Assembly: GCA_900551155.1 (NCBI GenBank) | Contig: URVA01000017.1 | Coordinates: 1-20,804, forward strand | Length of the DNA: 20,804 nucleotides | Source: an uncultured Eggerthella sp. | GTDB taxonomy: Bacteria > Actinomycetota > Coriobacteriia > Coriobacteriales > Eggerthellaceae | Reading direction: 5' to 3' | Shown here: positions 1 through 6,579 of the stretch, one piece after another | How positions within the stretch are numbered: the stretch's first letter is position 1 | Layout: each line of letters begins with the position of its first letter | Program-made: the position numbers and the translations under genes | Notes under the pieces: generated by a model | What the model saw: the letters and a program-made list of their open reading frames with translations, nothing else | What the model was told of the DNA's origin: nothing | The model's database searches: none

Positions 1-90
1 GATAAAAGTCAAATCTTGATTACGATATTGAAATGTAATATATTTTTTCTGTGATTTTAAATCAGTATTATTTGTATAATAATGAGCCAT
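1..90 (-). CDS. Class I SAM-dependent methyltransferase, RsmC/YbxB-like (5' end only)
   Basis: Only the first 30 codons lie in the window; the gene runs off the left edge. The product begins MAHYYTNNTDLKSQ and continues with a Tyr/Phe-rich beta stretch (YITFQYRNQDLTF). This resembles the start of RsmC/YbxB-type 16S rRNA guanine-N2 methyltransferases, which often follow rplL in Firmicutes. The SAM-binding part is outside the window, so the function is inferred from the N-terminus and position. An AAGGAG site (98-103) favours the ATG at 90 over the one at 93. The visible part is very AT-rich (about a quarter GC, with AAA, TTA, TAT and AAT codons), quite unlike the rest of the window. It lies immediately downstream of the rplL terminator, so expression would need readthrough. 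It could be another AT-rich methyltransferase or unrelated. Confidence 0.6.
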   Translation of the reverse strand, partial: MAHYYTNNTDLKSQKKYITFQYRNQDLTFI

Positions 91-109
91 CATCTCACTC
101 CTTGTTAAA

Positions 110-135
110 AAAAAGCCCTTCAATAAGGGCTTTTT
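110..135 (-). terminator. Rho-independent terminator after rplL
   Basis: An 11-bp perfect stem (110-120 with 125-135), CAAT on the plus strand as loop, and on the minus strand a run of eight T directly after the GC-rich core. It lies 11 nt past the rplL stop codon and ends only a few bases before the ribosome-binding site of the next gene. The A/T flanks make it potentially bidirectional. Confidence 0.9.
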
Positions 136-146
136 AATTTTAGAAA

Positions 147-515
147 TTATTTAACTTCTACAGTTGCACCAGCAGCTTCTAATTGTTCTTTAATCTTAGC
201 TCCTTCTTCAGCTGGAATATCTTTCTTAATTTCAGCAGGAACTTTGTCAACTAATCCTTTAGCATCAACTAATCCTAAACCAGTAATTTCTCTTACTGCT
301 TTGATAACAGCAACTTTTGTAGCACCAACATCAGTTAATGTTACAGTTACGTTAGCTGGAGCAGCATCTGCAGCAGCTTCTCCACCAGCAACAACAGCTA
401 CAGGAGCAGCAGCAGATACGCCGAATACTTCTTCGAGTTCCTTTACGAGCTCAGAAAGCTCGAGTGCAGGCATTTCCTTAAGTGCTTCTACAATCTCTTC
501 ACGAGTTACAGCCAT
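147..515 (-). CDS. rplL: 50S ribosomal protein L7/L12
   Basis: Stalk protein of the 50S subunit that recruits translational GTPases; multiple dimers bind L10. The 122-residue length is normal. The N-terminal dimerisation helices (residues 1-33, TREEIVEALKEMPALELSEL), an Ala/Gly hinge (34-52) and the C-terminal factor-binding domain (55-122, with VIKAVREITGLGLVDAKGLV) are all present. An AAGGAG site lies upstream of the ATG at 515. It is the second gene of the rplJL operon, followed by a terminator. Oddity: all five Leu codons in residues 1-35 are CTC or CTT and Arg is CGT, whereas all five Leu codons after residue 58 are TTA and Arg is AGA. The change falls in or just after the hinge (about 342-410), so the gene may be a hybrid of two sources. 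Confidence 0.97.
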   Translation of the reverse strand: MAVTREEIVEALKEMPALELSELVKELEEVFGVSAAAPVAVVAGGEAAADAAPANVTVTLTDVGATKVAVIKAVREITGLGLVDAKGLVDKVPAEIKKDIPAEEGAKIKEQLEAAGATVEVK

Positions 516-666
516 GATATGACTCCTTTTCTTTTTTAAGTGCGCCTCTTGTTGTTGGCGCAGATAATTTCAACTTTAAGCAGCTTGCGCTGCAGGGGTG
601 ATACCAGGTGGTACCTTAGCAGCTTCTACGCTGCACGGTTGGTGACTTGCACCAGTTGCAGCGAAT
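516..666 (-). other. rplJ-rplL spacer with repeated GCAGC/GCTGC hairpins
   Basis: This 151-nt spacer holds four small inverted repeats. Three have a GCAGC/GCTGC stem: 580-584 with 589-593, 619-623 with 630-634, and 657-662 with 671-676 (the last overlaps the rplJ stop). The fourth is TGCGCC/GGCGCA at 541-546 with 557-562, just before the rplL ribosome-binding site. None is followed by a U tract on the minus strand, so they look like processing or stability elements rather than terminators. A frame offset by one base from rplJ stays open through 576 and is Ala-rich (see findings). Confidence 0.5.
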
Positions 667-1188
667 TTATGCTGCATCCTTCTGGTCTGCGATTGCCTGT
701 ACGCAACGTGCGAAAGCCTCCATTGGGCCATTGAGCACGCGTACGGTCTTGACCATAGGATTCTGAAGGCTGCCGAGAAGTTTGGCAATAAGCTCCTCGC
801 GAGAAGGAAGAGCTGCAATCTTTTCAACTGCTTCAGCATCAACGAACGCGCCGTCCATGATGCCGCCCTTGATTACCAGGTTTTCGTTAGCCTTAGCAAA
901 GTCCTTCAATGCCTTTGCAGAAGCAACAGGATCGCCCTCTGCAAATACGAAAGCGGAAGGACCAGCAAGAACCTCGTCCATTTCAGGCATATCCAGCTCT
1001 TTGAGAGCAAGGCGAACCAGCTTGTTCTTATGAACCTTCATGATTGCACCAGCTTCGCGGATGCTGTTACGCAACTGCTCGGACTGCTTTACCGTAAGGC
1101 CGCGATAGTCTACAACCCACATTGCTTGAATGTCGGTAAGATCTTGCTTGATCTCTGCGAGCCTTTCAGTGTTCTGTACGCTTGGCAT
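667..1188 (-). CDS. rplJ: 50S ribosomal protein L10
   Basis: L10 anchors the L7/L12 dimers to the 50S stalk base and represses its own mRNA through the leader upstream. The 173-residue product starts MPSVQNTERLAEIKQDLTDI. It shows the family core MWVVDYRGLTVKQSEQLR and VHKNKLVRLALKEL (rRNA-binding domain), followed by the C-terminal L12-binding helix region ending CVQAIADQKDAA. The ATG at 1188 is chosen because an AGGAGG (1201-1206) lies 12 nt upstream; the ATG at 1212 would place that Shine-Dalgarno site inside the coding region. First gene of the rplJL operon, with its own promoter and attenuated leader, divergent from lutABC. In this window it is about 15.5 kb away from rplKA, its usual neighbours. 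Confidence 0.96.
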   Translation of the reverse strand: MPSVQNTERLAEIKQDLTDIQAMWVVDYRGLTVKQSEQLRNSIREAGAIMKVHKNKLVRLALKELDMPEMDEVLAGPSAFVFAEGDPVASAKALKDFAKANENLVIKGGIMDGAFVDAEAVEKIAALPSREELIAKLLGSLQNPMVKTVRVLNGPMEAFARCVQAIADQKDAA

Positions 1189-1249
1189 ATGTGTTGTACA
1201 CCTCCTTTTCAAAGCATCCGGTTCCGCACCATTGGGTGGGTCGAGCCTT

Positions 1250-1410
1250 GAAAAGAACGACCCCCTGTGCTCACGACAGCAGGGGGTCGGTAAAGACTTA
1301 ACATTTACTAACCACCTCGGCGGGCCACTTTCGTGATTAAACCTACTCGGTACCAGCTGTCTTGGGCAGCGGAACAGTTTTCCGTCAACACTGCAATTTT
1401 TGCAGCCGAC
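1250..1410 (-). promoter_or_regulatory. L10 leader (autoregulatory 5' UTR of rplJL) with attenuator
   Basis: The minus strand carries the conserved L10-leader elements AAGACAGCTGGTACCGAG, then TTTAATC, then GCCCGCCGAGG (within 1315-1363). In known leaders these form the L10/L12 complex binding site. They are followed by a very strong hairpin: a 9-bp perfect stem GACCCCCTG/CAGGGGGTC (1259-1267 with 1280-1288, 12-nt loop), then GTTCTTTTC on the minus strand, which is an attenuator-type terminator. A small hairpin, CTGCAA/TTGCAG (1391-1405), lies near the presumed transcript start. Excess L10 binding would be expected to favour termination. The family assignment rests on motif recall and was not tested with a covariance model. 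Confidence 0.82.
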
Positions 1411-1441
1411 TTATAATTACAAAAGACGTTTTGATAGTCAA
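1411..1441 (-). promoter_or_regulatory. Probable sigma-70-type promoter of rplJL
   Basis: On the minus strand there is TTGACT at 1441-1436 (one mismatch to TTGACA). After 16 bases comes TAATTA (1419-1414), overlapping an AT-rich TTATAA (1416-1411). It sits immediately upstream of the L10 leader, where the transcript should begin. The exact -10 hexamer is uncertain. Confidence 0.6.
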
Positions 1442-1607
1442 GAAGAAATCACGATAGTAAGAACAAGCACGCTACAATTTCACATTTTCTTCCCATTTTC
1501 TCCTTCTTCCTGCCATTTACTTGATTACCCTTCTCGCCTGCGAACATTACCTTGCTATTTCTTTTAGAAACCTTGAAGCTAGAAAGGTCGACGAGAAAGG
1601 ACCCCTT
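1442..1607 (+). other. Upstream region of lutABC
   Basis: 166 nt between the rplJ promoter and lutA. It contains a pyrimidine-rich tract (about 1478-1512) and a purine-rich ribosome-binding site (AGAAAGGA, 1594-1601) seven bases before the lutA ATG. A TTGATT at 1521 could be a -35, but no convincing -10 lies at the right distance. No clear operator palindrome was seen. Confidence 0.4.
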
Positions 1608-2354
1608 ATGAAAGTTGCGTTCTTCCCGGGTTGCATGGTTGATATGTTTTACCCCGAGGTCGGAATTGCTGCCGTTAACGTACTCGAACGCCTTGGTTGC
1701 GAAGTGGAACTTCCCGATGACCAAGTTTGCTGCGGTCAGCCTTTTTCTAATTCTGGCTACATCGAAGAAGCAAAACCAATGATGAAAAAAGTCATTGATG
1801 CTTATAGCAAATACGACACCATTGTTTCACTGACTGGTTCATGCGCTTGGGCCATTAAAGCTGAATACCCTCACTTTTTTGAAGACGATGAGGAATACAG
1901 TCGAAAAATTGCAGATCTTGCACCGCGCATCTATGAATTTACTCAATTTATTGTAAAAGTACTCGGAGTAACCGATGTTGGCGCTCACTTAGAAGGAACG
2001 GTTACCTATCACGCAAGCTGCCATCTTACTCGCATGCTCGGAGTTAAAGAGCCACCGCTTACCCTTCTTAAAAACGTTGAAGGTCTTACCTATATAGAAA
2101 TGCCCGAAATGGATCGTTGCTGCGGATTCGGAGGAACGTTTAGCGTAAAAGAGCCTGAAGTATCGGGTCACATGGTGCAAGAAAAGGTTGCTTTCACTCT
2201 TGCTACAGGTGCTGATTACTTGTGCGGAGCCGACCAGGCTTGCCTTATGAATATCAAAGGTGCCCTTGATCGCATGCGCGAACAGGGCATCGTTTCCAGC
2301 AATATGAAAGTGCTCCATATTGCTCAGATTCTCGATTCACGATTGGAGGCGTAA
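1608..2354 (+). CDS. lutA: L-lactate utilisation protein LutA (CCG-domain Fe-S oxidoreductase subunit)
   Basis: LutA, B and C form a cytoplasmic complex that oxidises L-lactate to pyruvate, replacing a flavin-dependent lactate dehydrogenase. The 248-residue length is normal. Two cysteine-rich CCG domains are visible: the first with PGC at residue 9 and VCCGQPFSNSG at 40-50, the second with YHASCHLTR followed by DRCCGFGGTFSVKEPEVS, so the paired cysteines expected to hold an Fe-S cluster are present. The ATG at 1608 (MKVAFFPGC) is chosen because it matches the family start and follows a purine-rich site; an in-frame TTG at 1521 would add 29 unrelated residues. First gene of lutABC, three bases before lutB. 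A GlpC- or HdrB-like role is possible in principle, but the neighbours make LutA the best reading. Confidence 0.93.
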   Translation: MKVAFFPGCMVDMFYPEVGIAAVNVLERLGCEVELPDDQVCCGQPFSNSGYIEEAKPMMKKVIDAYSKYDTIVSLTGSCAWAIKAEYPHFFEDDEEYSRKIADLAPRIYEFTQFIVKVLGVTDVGAHLEGTVTYHASCHLTRMLGVKEPPLTLLKNVEGLTYIEMPEMDRCCGFGGTFSVKEPEVSGHMVQEKVAFTLATGADYLCGADQACLMNIKGALDRMREQGIVSSNMKVLHIAQILDSRLEA

Positions 2355-2357
2355 AAC

Positions 2358-3923
2358 ATGTCTTCCATCATCTACGACAACGCTCCCCTAGAAGAGCGCA
2401 TCCATCGCTCACTATCTGACACCTTCAAGCATCGCGCTATCGAAACAGCACAGGATGTTATTACAGGAAAGCGCGATGCACTTGTAGCAGAAGTTGACAA
2501 CTGGGAAGACTTCCGTGATCACGCTGCTGCGATTCGCGATCATGTATTAGCTAATCTTGATTACTATGTACGTGAATTTGCTATCAATGCAGAAAAGAAT
2601 GGAGCCCATGTTTACTTCGCTCCCACCGACACCGATGCTCTTGAGTGTATCTTAGATATCTTTGAAGATCTTGGTGCTACCTCATGCGTAAAATCCAAGA
2701 GCATGATGACCGAAGAAATTGGTCTAAACAAATTCTTGGAAAAGCACGGTATCTCCGCCATAGAAACTGACTGCGCCGAACACATTATTCAAACCGCAGG
2801 AAATGCACCTTCTCATATTGTTGTTCCTGCACTTCATTTCGATCGTACTTCCATTCGAGATCTGTATCAGCAGCGTAAAGGTTATACAGGAAGTGACGAT
2901 CCCGAAGAAATTACCCGTTTCTTGCGTAAAATCTTACGCCCAGAATTCATGAGTGCCTCTGTTGGTGTTACGGGATGCAACTTCGGCGTTGCTGAAACAG
3001 GATCATGCACCCTTGTTTCCAACGAAGGTAATGCACGCATGACTTCAAGCATTCCAGAAACCCAAATTGTTGTTATGGGCACCGAACGTATTGTTCCCGA
3101 CTTGCGCTCGCTTGATGTTTTCATGAAACTGCTCGTTCGCAGTGCTGTTGGCGCAAAAATCTCTGGTTCGTTTTCCGTCAATACGGGACCTCGTCGCGAA
3201 GGCGAAGCAGACGGGCCCAAAAACGTACATATTGTTATTGTCAACAATGGACGTACCAATATACTTGGCAGTGAGTTTAAGCCTATGCTGCGTTGCATTC
3301 GCTGTGGTGCCTGCATGAATTCGTGCCCTGTATATCGCCACATTACTGGTCACGGCTACGGCTCTATCTATCCGGGTCCTATGGGCATTGTACTTACTCC
3401 CCTTCTTGTGGGATACAAAGAAACCGCGAAGCTGCCCTATGCTTGTTCGCTTTGTGGATCGTGCGCAGATGTATGCCCTGTAAAAATTCCTCTTCCTGCT
3501 CTTATTGCACAGCACCGTCGCAATATCGTTTCTTTGGGATATGTGTCACCTGCAGAAAAAGCAGCGTTCACTGCTGCTGCAGCAACGTTCTCTAGCCGCG
3601 CCCTTTACGGTATGGCAACCAGCGTTGCTCCTTCTGTTATGAAAGCGCTTACTGGCAACACCAACCAGATCGATAGAAGCTCAACCTTTATTCCCGTATT
3701 AAATGGTTGGACTGCTTCGCGCAACTTAGATCCTATGAGCAAACAGAAATTCCGTAGCTGGTTTGCTCAGCACAAAAAGCAGGAAGCGAATGCCAAACGC
3801 TCTAAAACCGCACAGGAAATATCTGCTGCTGCAACCCGCGTCCACAAAGCACTCGAGAAGACCATGGACAAAAAGGTAGCTGATGTAACCATGTCTACCA
3901 CTTCTGAACGAAAGGAGGGCTAA
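2358..3923 (+). CDS. lutB: L-lactate utilisation protein LutB (LUD domain plus 2x[4Fe-4S])
   Basis: Electron-transfer subunit of the LutABC lactate oxidase. An N-terminal LUD domain (about residues 60-305) carries FMSASVGVTGCNFGVAETG and the family motif NEGNARM. Two ferredoxin-type clusters follow: C313, C316, C319 and C323 (CIRCGACMNSC then P) and C363, C366, C369 and C373 (CSLCGSCADVC then P), so two [4Fe-4S] centres are expected. The lysine-rich C-terminal tail (about 460-521) is lower in complexity; at 521 residues the protein is somewhat longer than the usual 470-490. No transmembrane segment is seen. It begins three bases after lutA, and its stop codon abuts the lutC ATG, so the three genes are surely co-transcribed. 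Confidence 0.95.
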   Translation: MSSIIYDNAPLEERIHRSLSDTFKHRAIETAQDVITGKRDALVAEVDNWEDFRDHAAAIRDHVLANLDYYVREFAINAEKNGAHVYFAPTDTDALECILDIFEDLGATSCVKSKSMMTEEIGLNKFLEKHGISAIETDCAEHIIQTAGNAPSHIVVPALHFDRTSIRDLYQQRKGYTGSDDPEEITRFLRKILRPEFMSASVGVTGCNFGVAETGSCTLVSNEGNARMTSSIPETQIVVMGTERIVPDLRSLDVFMKLLVRSAVGAKISGSFSVNTGPRREGEADGPKNVHIVIVNNGRTNILGSEFKPMLRCIRCGACMNSCPVYRHITGHGYGSIYPGPMGIVLTPLLVGYKETAKLPYACSLCGSCADVCPVKIPLPALIAQHRRNIVSLGYVSPAEKAAFTAAAATFSSRALYGMATSVAPSVMKALTGNTNQIDRSSTFIPVLNGWTASRNLDPMSKQKFRSWFAQHKKQEANAKRSKTAQEISAAATRVHKALEKTMDKKVADVTMSTTSERKEG

Positions 3924-4628
3924 ATGAGTACGGTAAGCCTTGAAGAATTCTTGAAGCCCATTTCAAACGCACTTGGTCGTACTGAGCCTCCTTCAAGCGT
4001 TGATGTCTGCCAGGCAACAAAAGCACCTCTTGCAAGTGATTTTCATGCCTACACCACCGAAGAACTTGCTTCGTGGTTTATCCAAGAAGCTCAAAAGATG
4101 GGCACAATGGTAAAAGAGGCAACTCCTAGCAGCGTAGCATCTGCCGTTGTTGATTTGGTCAATCAGTTTGGCGAAGGCGGACACGTAATCTATGCCGATG
4201 TGTCGGAGATAGACGAATACCAGATCCCAGAAGCGTTAAGCAACGAATCACTTGAAGCTATTCGTTGGGATCCTTCCAGCCGAGAAGCAAGTGTGGGTCG
4301 CGCAGAAAATGCCGATGTAGGTATTACGGTGGCTAGTGCAGGTATCGCTGAAACAGCGACTATCATTCAGAAATGTACCGCCCAATCGGGTCGCTCTATA
4401 TGCCTGCTTCCCATCGGGCATATCGCACTACTTCGAAAGAAAGACATCTTCCCTTACATGACTCAGCTCATGGACGACTGGGAAGAAAAGGTGGCCGCAG
4501 GCGAAGCTATGCCTTCAAACTATACCTTTATCAGTGGTCCATCTAACACTGCCGATATTGAATTGGTTCGCGTAGTAGGAGTTCATGGTCCTGTACATGC
4601 AGGAGTCATCTTGATTGACGAGGAGTAA
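3924..4628 (+). CDS. lutC: L-lactate utilisation protein LutC (LUD domain)
   Basis: Third subunit of the lactate oxidation complex. The 234-residue protein is a single LUD (DUF162-type) domain with the characteristic ENADVGITVASAGIAETAT and, near the C-terminus, FISGPSNTADIELVRVVGVHG followed by PVHAG. The ATG directly follows the lutB stop (TAAATG) and an AAGGAGGG site lies just upstream inside lutB, which indicates translational coupling. No lactate permease or GntR/LutR-type regulator lies in the neighbouring sequence; uptake and control must be encoded elsewhere or come through general carriers. Confidence 0.94.
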   Translation: MSTVSLEEFLKPISNALGRTEPPSSVDVCQATKAPLASDFHAYTTEELASWFIQEAQKMGTMVKEATPSSVASAVVDLVNQFGEGGHVIYADVSEIDEYQIPEALSNESLEAIRWDPSSREASVGRAENADVGITVASAGIAETATIIQKCTAQSGRSICLLPIGHIALLRKKDIFPYMTQLMDDWEEKVAAGEAMPSNYTFISGPSNTADIELVRVVGVHGPVHAGVILIDEE

Positions 4629-4640
4629 TTACTGCTTGTA

Positions 4641-4819
4641 GTCTTATCTGCAAGAAAAGGTCTCAGCTTACCGTTTCGCTGTTCAAAAGGCTTCGCACCT
4701 GCGAAGCCTTTTTCATGCGCTTCACTGCATCATGCCTAATTTACACGCGCATTCTTTGAATGCGCTGTTTATAAACTATGCTTTCTGAGTTCACTTCGCC
4801 CTTTTCTTGCAGATAAGAC
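4641..4819. repeat. 179-bp segment bounded by a perfect 20-bp inverted repeat
   Basis: The left arm GTCTTATCTGCAAGAAAAGG (4641-4660) is exactly complementary to the right arm at 4800-4819. Inside are two further perfect hairpins: 12 bp at 4685-4696 with 4701-4712 (the lutC terminator) and 8 bp at 4747-4754 with 4758-4765, plus the palindrome GTTTATAAAC (4767-4776). Just outside are imperfect 13-bp direct repeats, TAATTACTGCTTG (4626-4638) and TAATCACTGTTTG (4828-4840), matching at 11 of 13 positions. This could be a degenerate MITE-like element or a shared 3' UTR structure. No open reading frame. Confidence 0.6.
4685..4713 (+). terminator. Rho-independent terminator of lutABC
   Basis: A 12-bp perfect stem AAAAGGCTTCGC/GCGAAGCCTTTT with ACCT loop, followed by one more T on the plus strand; it begins 57 nt after the lutC stop codon. 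The A/T flanks allow it to act on the convergent MFS transcript as well. Confidence 0.92.
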
Positions 4820-4886
4820 GCAAAGTTTAATCACTGTTTGCCGTTTATGAGAAGTCATTTCTTCACGTCGTTATGAAAAGCAATAA

Positions 4887-6473
4887 TTAATGTTCTGATT
4901 CAGTGATATCCAAATCTTTTGGAATTAAACGATACGCCAGATACGCCACAAGAAGCATCACTATCCCACCGACCACCGAAGTAATAACAATAGAATCACT
5001 AAAGGAGCGAGAACCCGCCACGATTAATTCCGTAGCACCAGTTTCTTGTGCGATAGTTACCGCTGCGGCATAAGACTGCATAGCTTGATCTACCAAAGAC
5101 TGATCAAGACCTGATTCAACAAGAGTTTGCGCGTTTAACCCCAATCGATACACCACTGAAGCAACACTGCCCATAATAGCCACACCTAATACATTGCCCA
5201 AATCGTAAGCAATTTCTTCAATAGCTGCAGCACTTGAAGCTTTAGTGGGTGGTGTTGAATTCATAATTGCAGCAGAACCAATTGCTAACACTCCCGTACC
5301 AACACCAACTAAGGCACTAGAAATTGCAACGGGAACATAGGTAAGGTTTCCCCTAAATGGCAACAACATAAGCATTGCGAATGCGGCAATAAGTAGACCA
5401 ATTACTAATACTTTATGGGCAGGAAAACGCATAGCCAGCGCAGGCGCAGAAGCGCCTGCAATAAGAGAAGCAATAGCGAGCGGCAAAAGCTTCACGCCAG
5501 ATTCCAAAGGCGTGCTTCCATCAACGAGTTGCAACCATTGCGCAAGCAAAAACAATAATGCCGCCATAGCAAACATCGATCCTAGCGCTACGAGTACGCC
5601 TCCAGTGAACATGCGATTTTTAAAAAGCGTAACGTCAATAAGGGGTGTATTAGTACGAAGAGCACGAATTACGAATAACGCAATGCACAGTACCCCCACC
5701 ATGATAGCGACAAACGCAGTAATATCGCTCAGGCTCATTTCTGCTGCCAAGCGCTTAATACCCCACATTAAACTTGCCATTCCAACTAAAGATATTAAAG
5801 CAGCAGGAATATCCCAAGGGCCATTGCCTACAACATGAATCTCTGGCAAGACAAACACTCCCACAAGCAGCACCAATGCCATCAAAGGAATATTTACCAA
5901 AAATGCAGCATGCCAGCTTAAATGCTCTAAAAGAAAACCACCGATAATAGGACCAAGCGCCATACCCAGTCCTCCCAAAACCGACCACGCCGCCAGAGCA
6001 AAAGCTCGCTCTTTAGCATCGGTAAAGATATTTCGAATCATCGAAATAGTAGTGGGCATTATCATTGCAGCGCCTAACCCCAAAAAGGCACGGATAGCAA
6101 CTACCTGCCAAGGAGTATTCGCCCCCACAATAAGTGCGCTGCCAATACAGAATACGAGTGCACCACCAAGAAGCATTTTCTTTCTGCCTATACGGTCGGA
6201 TAGCGAACTGGCCGACACCAGCAAACCCGCAAGCACAAGTGAATAAGCATCCACGATCCAAAGTTGCTCATCTGAAGTTGGTTGTAATTCTGCCGTCATA
6301 CTAGGAAGGGCTACATTGAGTACTGTTAAATCTATTGACAGAACAAACTGCGCAAACAAAAGCACCATAAGTGCAGCCCACCTATGCATGCGTGAAAGCG
6401 CTGGAACCTGCGCCTTTACCTGATCTGGTTTACTTGATGCGTCAGCGTATTTTACTGGCGTATCGAGCGGCAT
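4887..6473 (-). CDS. MFS exporter, DHA2 (EmrB/QacA) family, 14 predicted helices
   Basis: Proton-driven multidrug-type exporter of the inner membrane; the substrate is unknown. The 528 residues match the 14-helix DHA2 family. Seen: the helix 1 motif LSIDLTVLNVALP (residues 45-57) with its membrane-embedded Asp, the loop 2-3 motif SLSDRIGRKKM (90-100), and the antiporter motif C GLGMALGPIIGG (168-179). About 28 hydrophilic residues precede helix 1. The ATG at 6473 is chosen because AGGAGG (6483-6488) lies nine bases upstream; a GTG at 6500 would put that site inside the gene. Single-gene unit, convergent with lutABC, preceded by the terminator of the upstream gene. No regulator gene adjoins it. 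Export of a drug, bile salt or metabolite cannot be distinguished from sequence. Confidence 0.9.
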   Translation of the reverse strand: MPLDTPVKYADASSKPDQVKAQVPALSRMHRWAALMVLLFAQFVLSIDLTVLNVALPSMTAELQPTSDEQLWIVDAYSLVLAGLLVSASSLSDRIGRKKMLLGGALVFCIGSALIVGANTPWQVVAIRAFLGLGAAMIMPTTISMIRNIFTDAKERAFALAAWSVLGGLGMALGPIIGGFLLEHLSWHAAFLVNIPLMALVLLVGVFVLPEIHVVGNGPWDIPAALISLVGMASLMWGIKRLAAEMSLSDITAFVAIMVGVLCIALFVIRALRTNTPLIDVTLFKNRMFTGGVLVALGSMFAMAALLFLLAQWLQLVDGSTPLESGVKLLPLAIASLIAGASAPALAMRFPAHKVLVIGLLIAAFAMLMLLPFRGNLTYVPVAISSALVGVGTGVLAIGSAAIMNSTPPTKASSAAAIEEIAYDLGNVLGVAIMGSVASVVYRLGLNAQTLVESGLDQSLVDQAMQSYAAAVTIAQETGATELIVAGSRSFSDSIVITSVVGGIVMLLVAYLAYRLIPKDLDITESEH

Positions 6474-6513
6474 AGAATCTAACCTCCTCGGCTTTTTCAC
6501 TTAGAAACACGGA

Positions 6514-6543
6514 AAAAGCTGGGAGTTTTACCTCCCAGCTTTT
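6514..6543 (-). terminator. Rho-independent terminator after the 650-aa membrane protein gene
   Basis: A 12-bp perfect stem AAAAGCTGGGAG/CTCCCAGCTTTT (6514-6525 with 6532-6543) with a six-base loop. On the minus strand it ends the gene at 6580-8532 and lies about 40 bases upstream of the MFS start. Confidence 0.9.
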
Positions 6544-6579
6544 ATTGCGACTTTATTTGCTCGTGCTCGACGCTAGAAC

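Noticed and set aside
1521..1607. TTG-initiated extension of lutA
   Set aside because: It adds 29 residues with no likeness to LutA, and a Shine-Dalgarno site stands before the ATG at 1608.
4747..4765. 8-bp hairpin GCGCATTC/GAATGCGC as a separate terminator
   Set aside because: Neither side has a proper U run (plus strand TGTTTA, minus strand GTGTAAA); kept only as part of the inverted-repeat segment.
6474..6500. GTG start nine codons upstream for the MFS exporter
   Set aside because: The AGGAGG lies inside those codons and is ideally spaced for the ATG at 6473.
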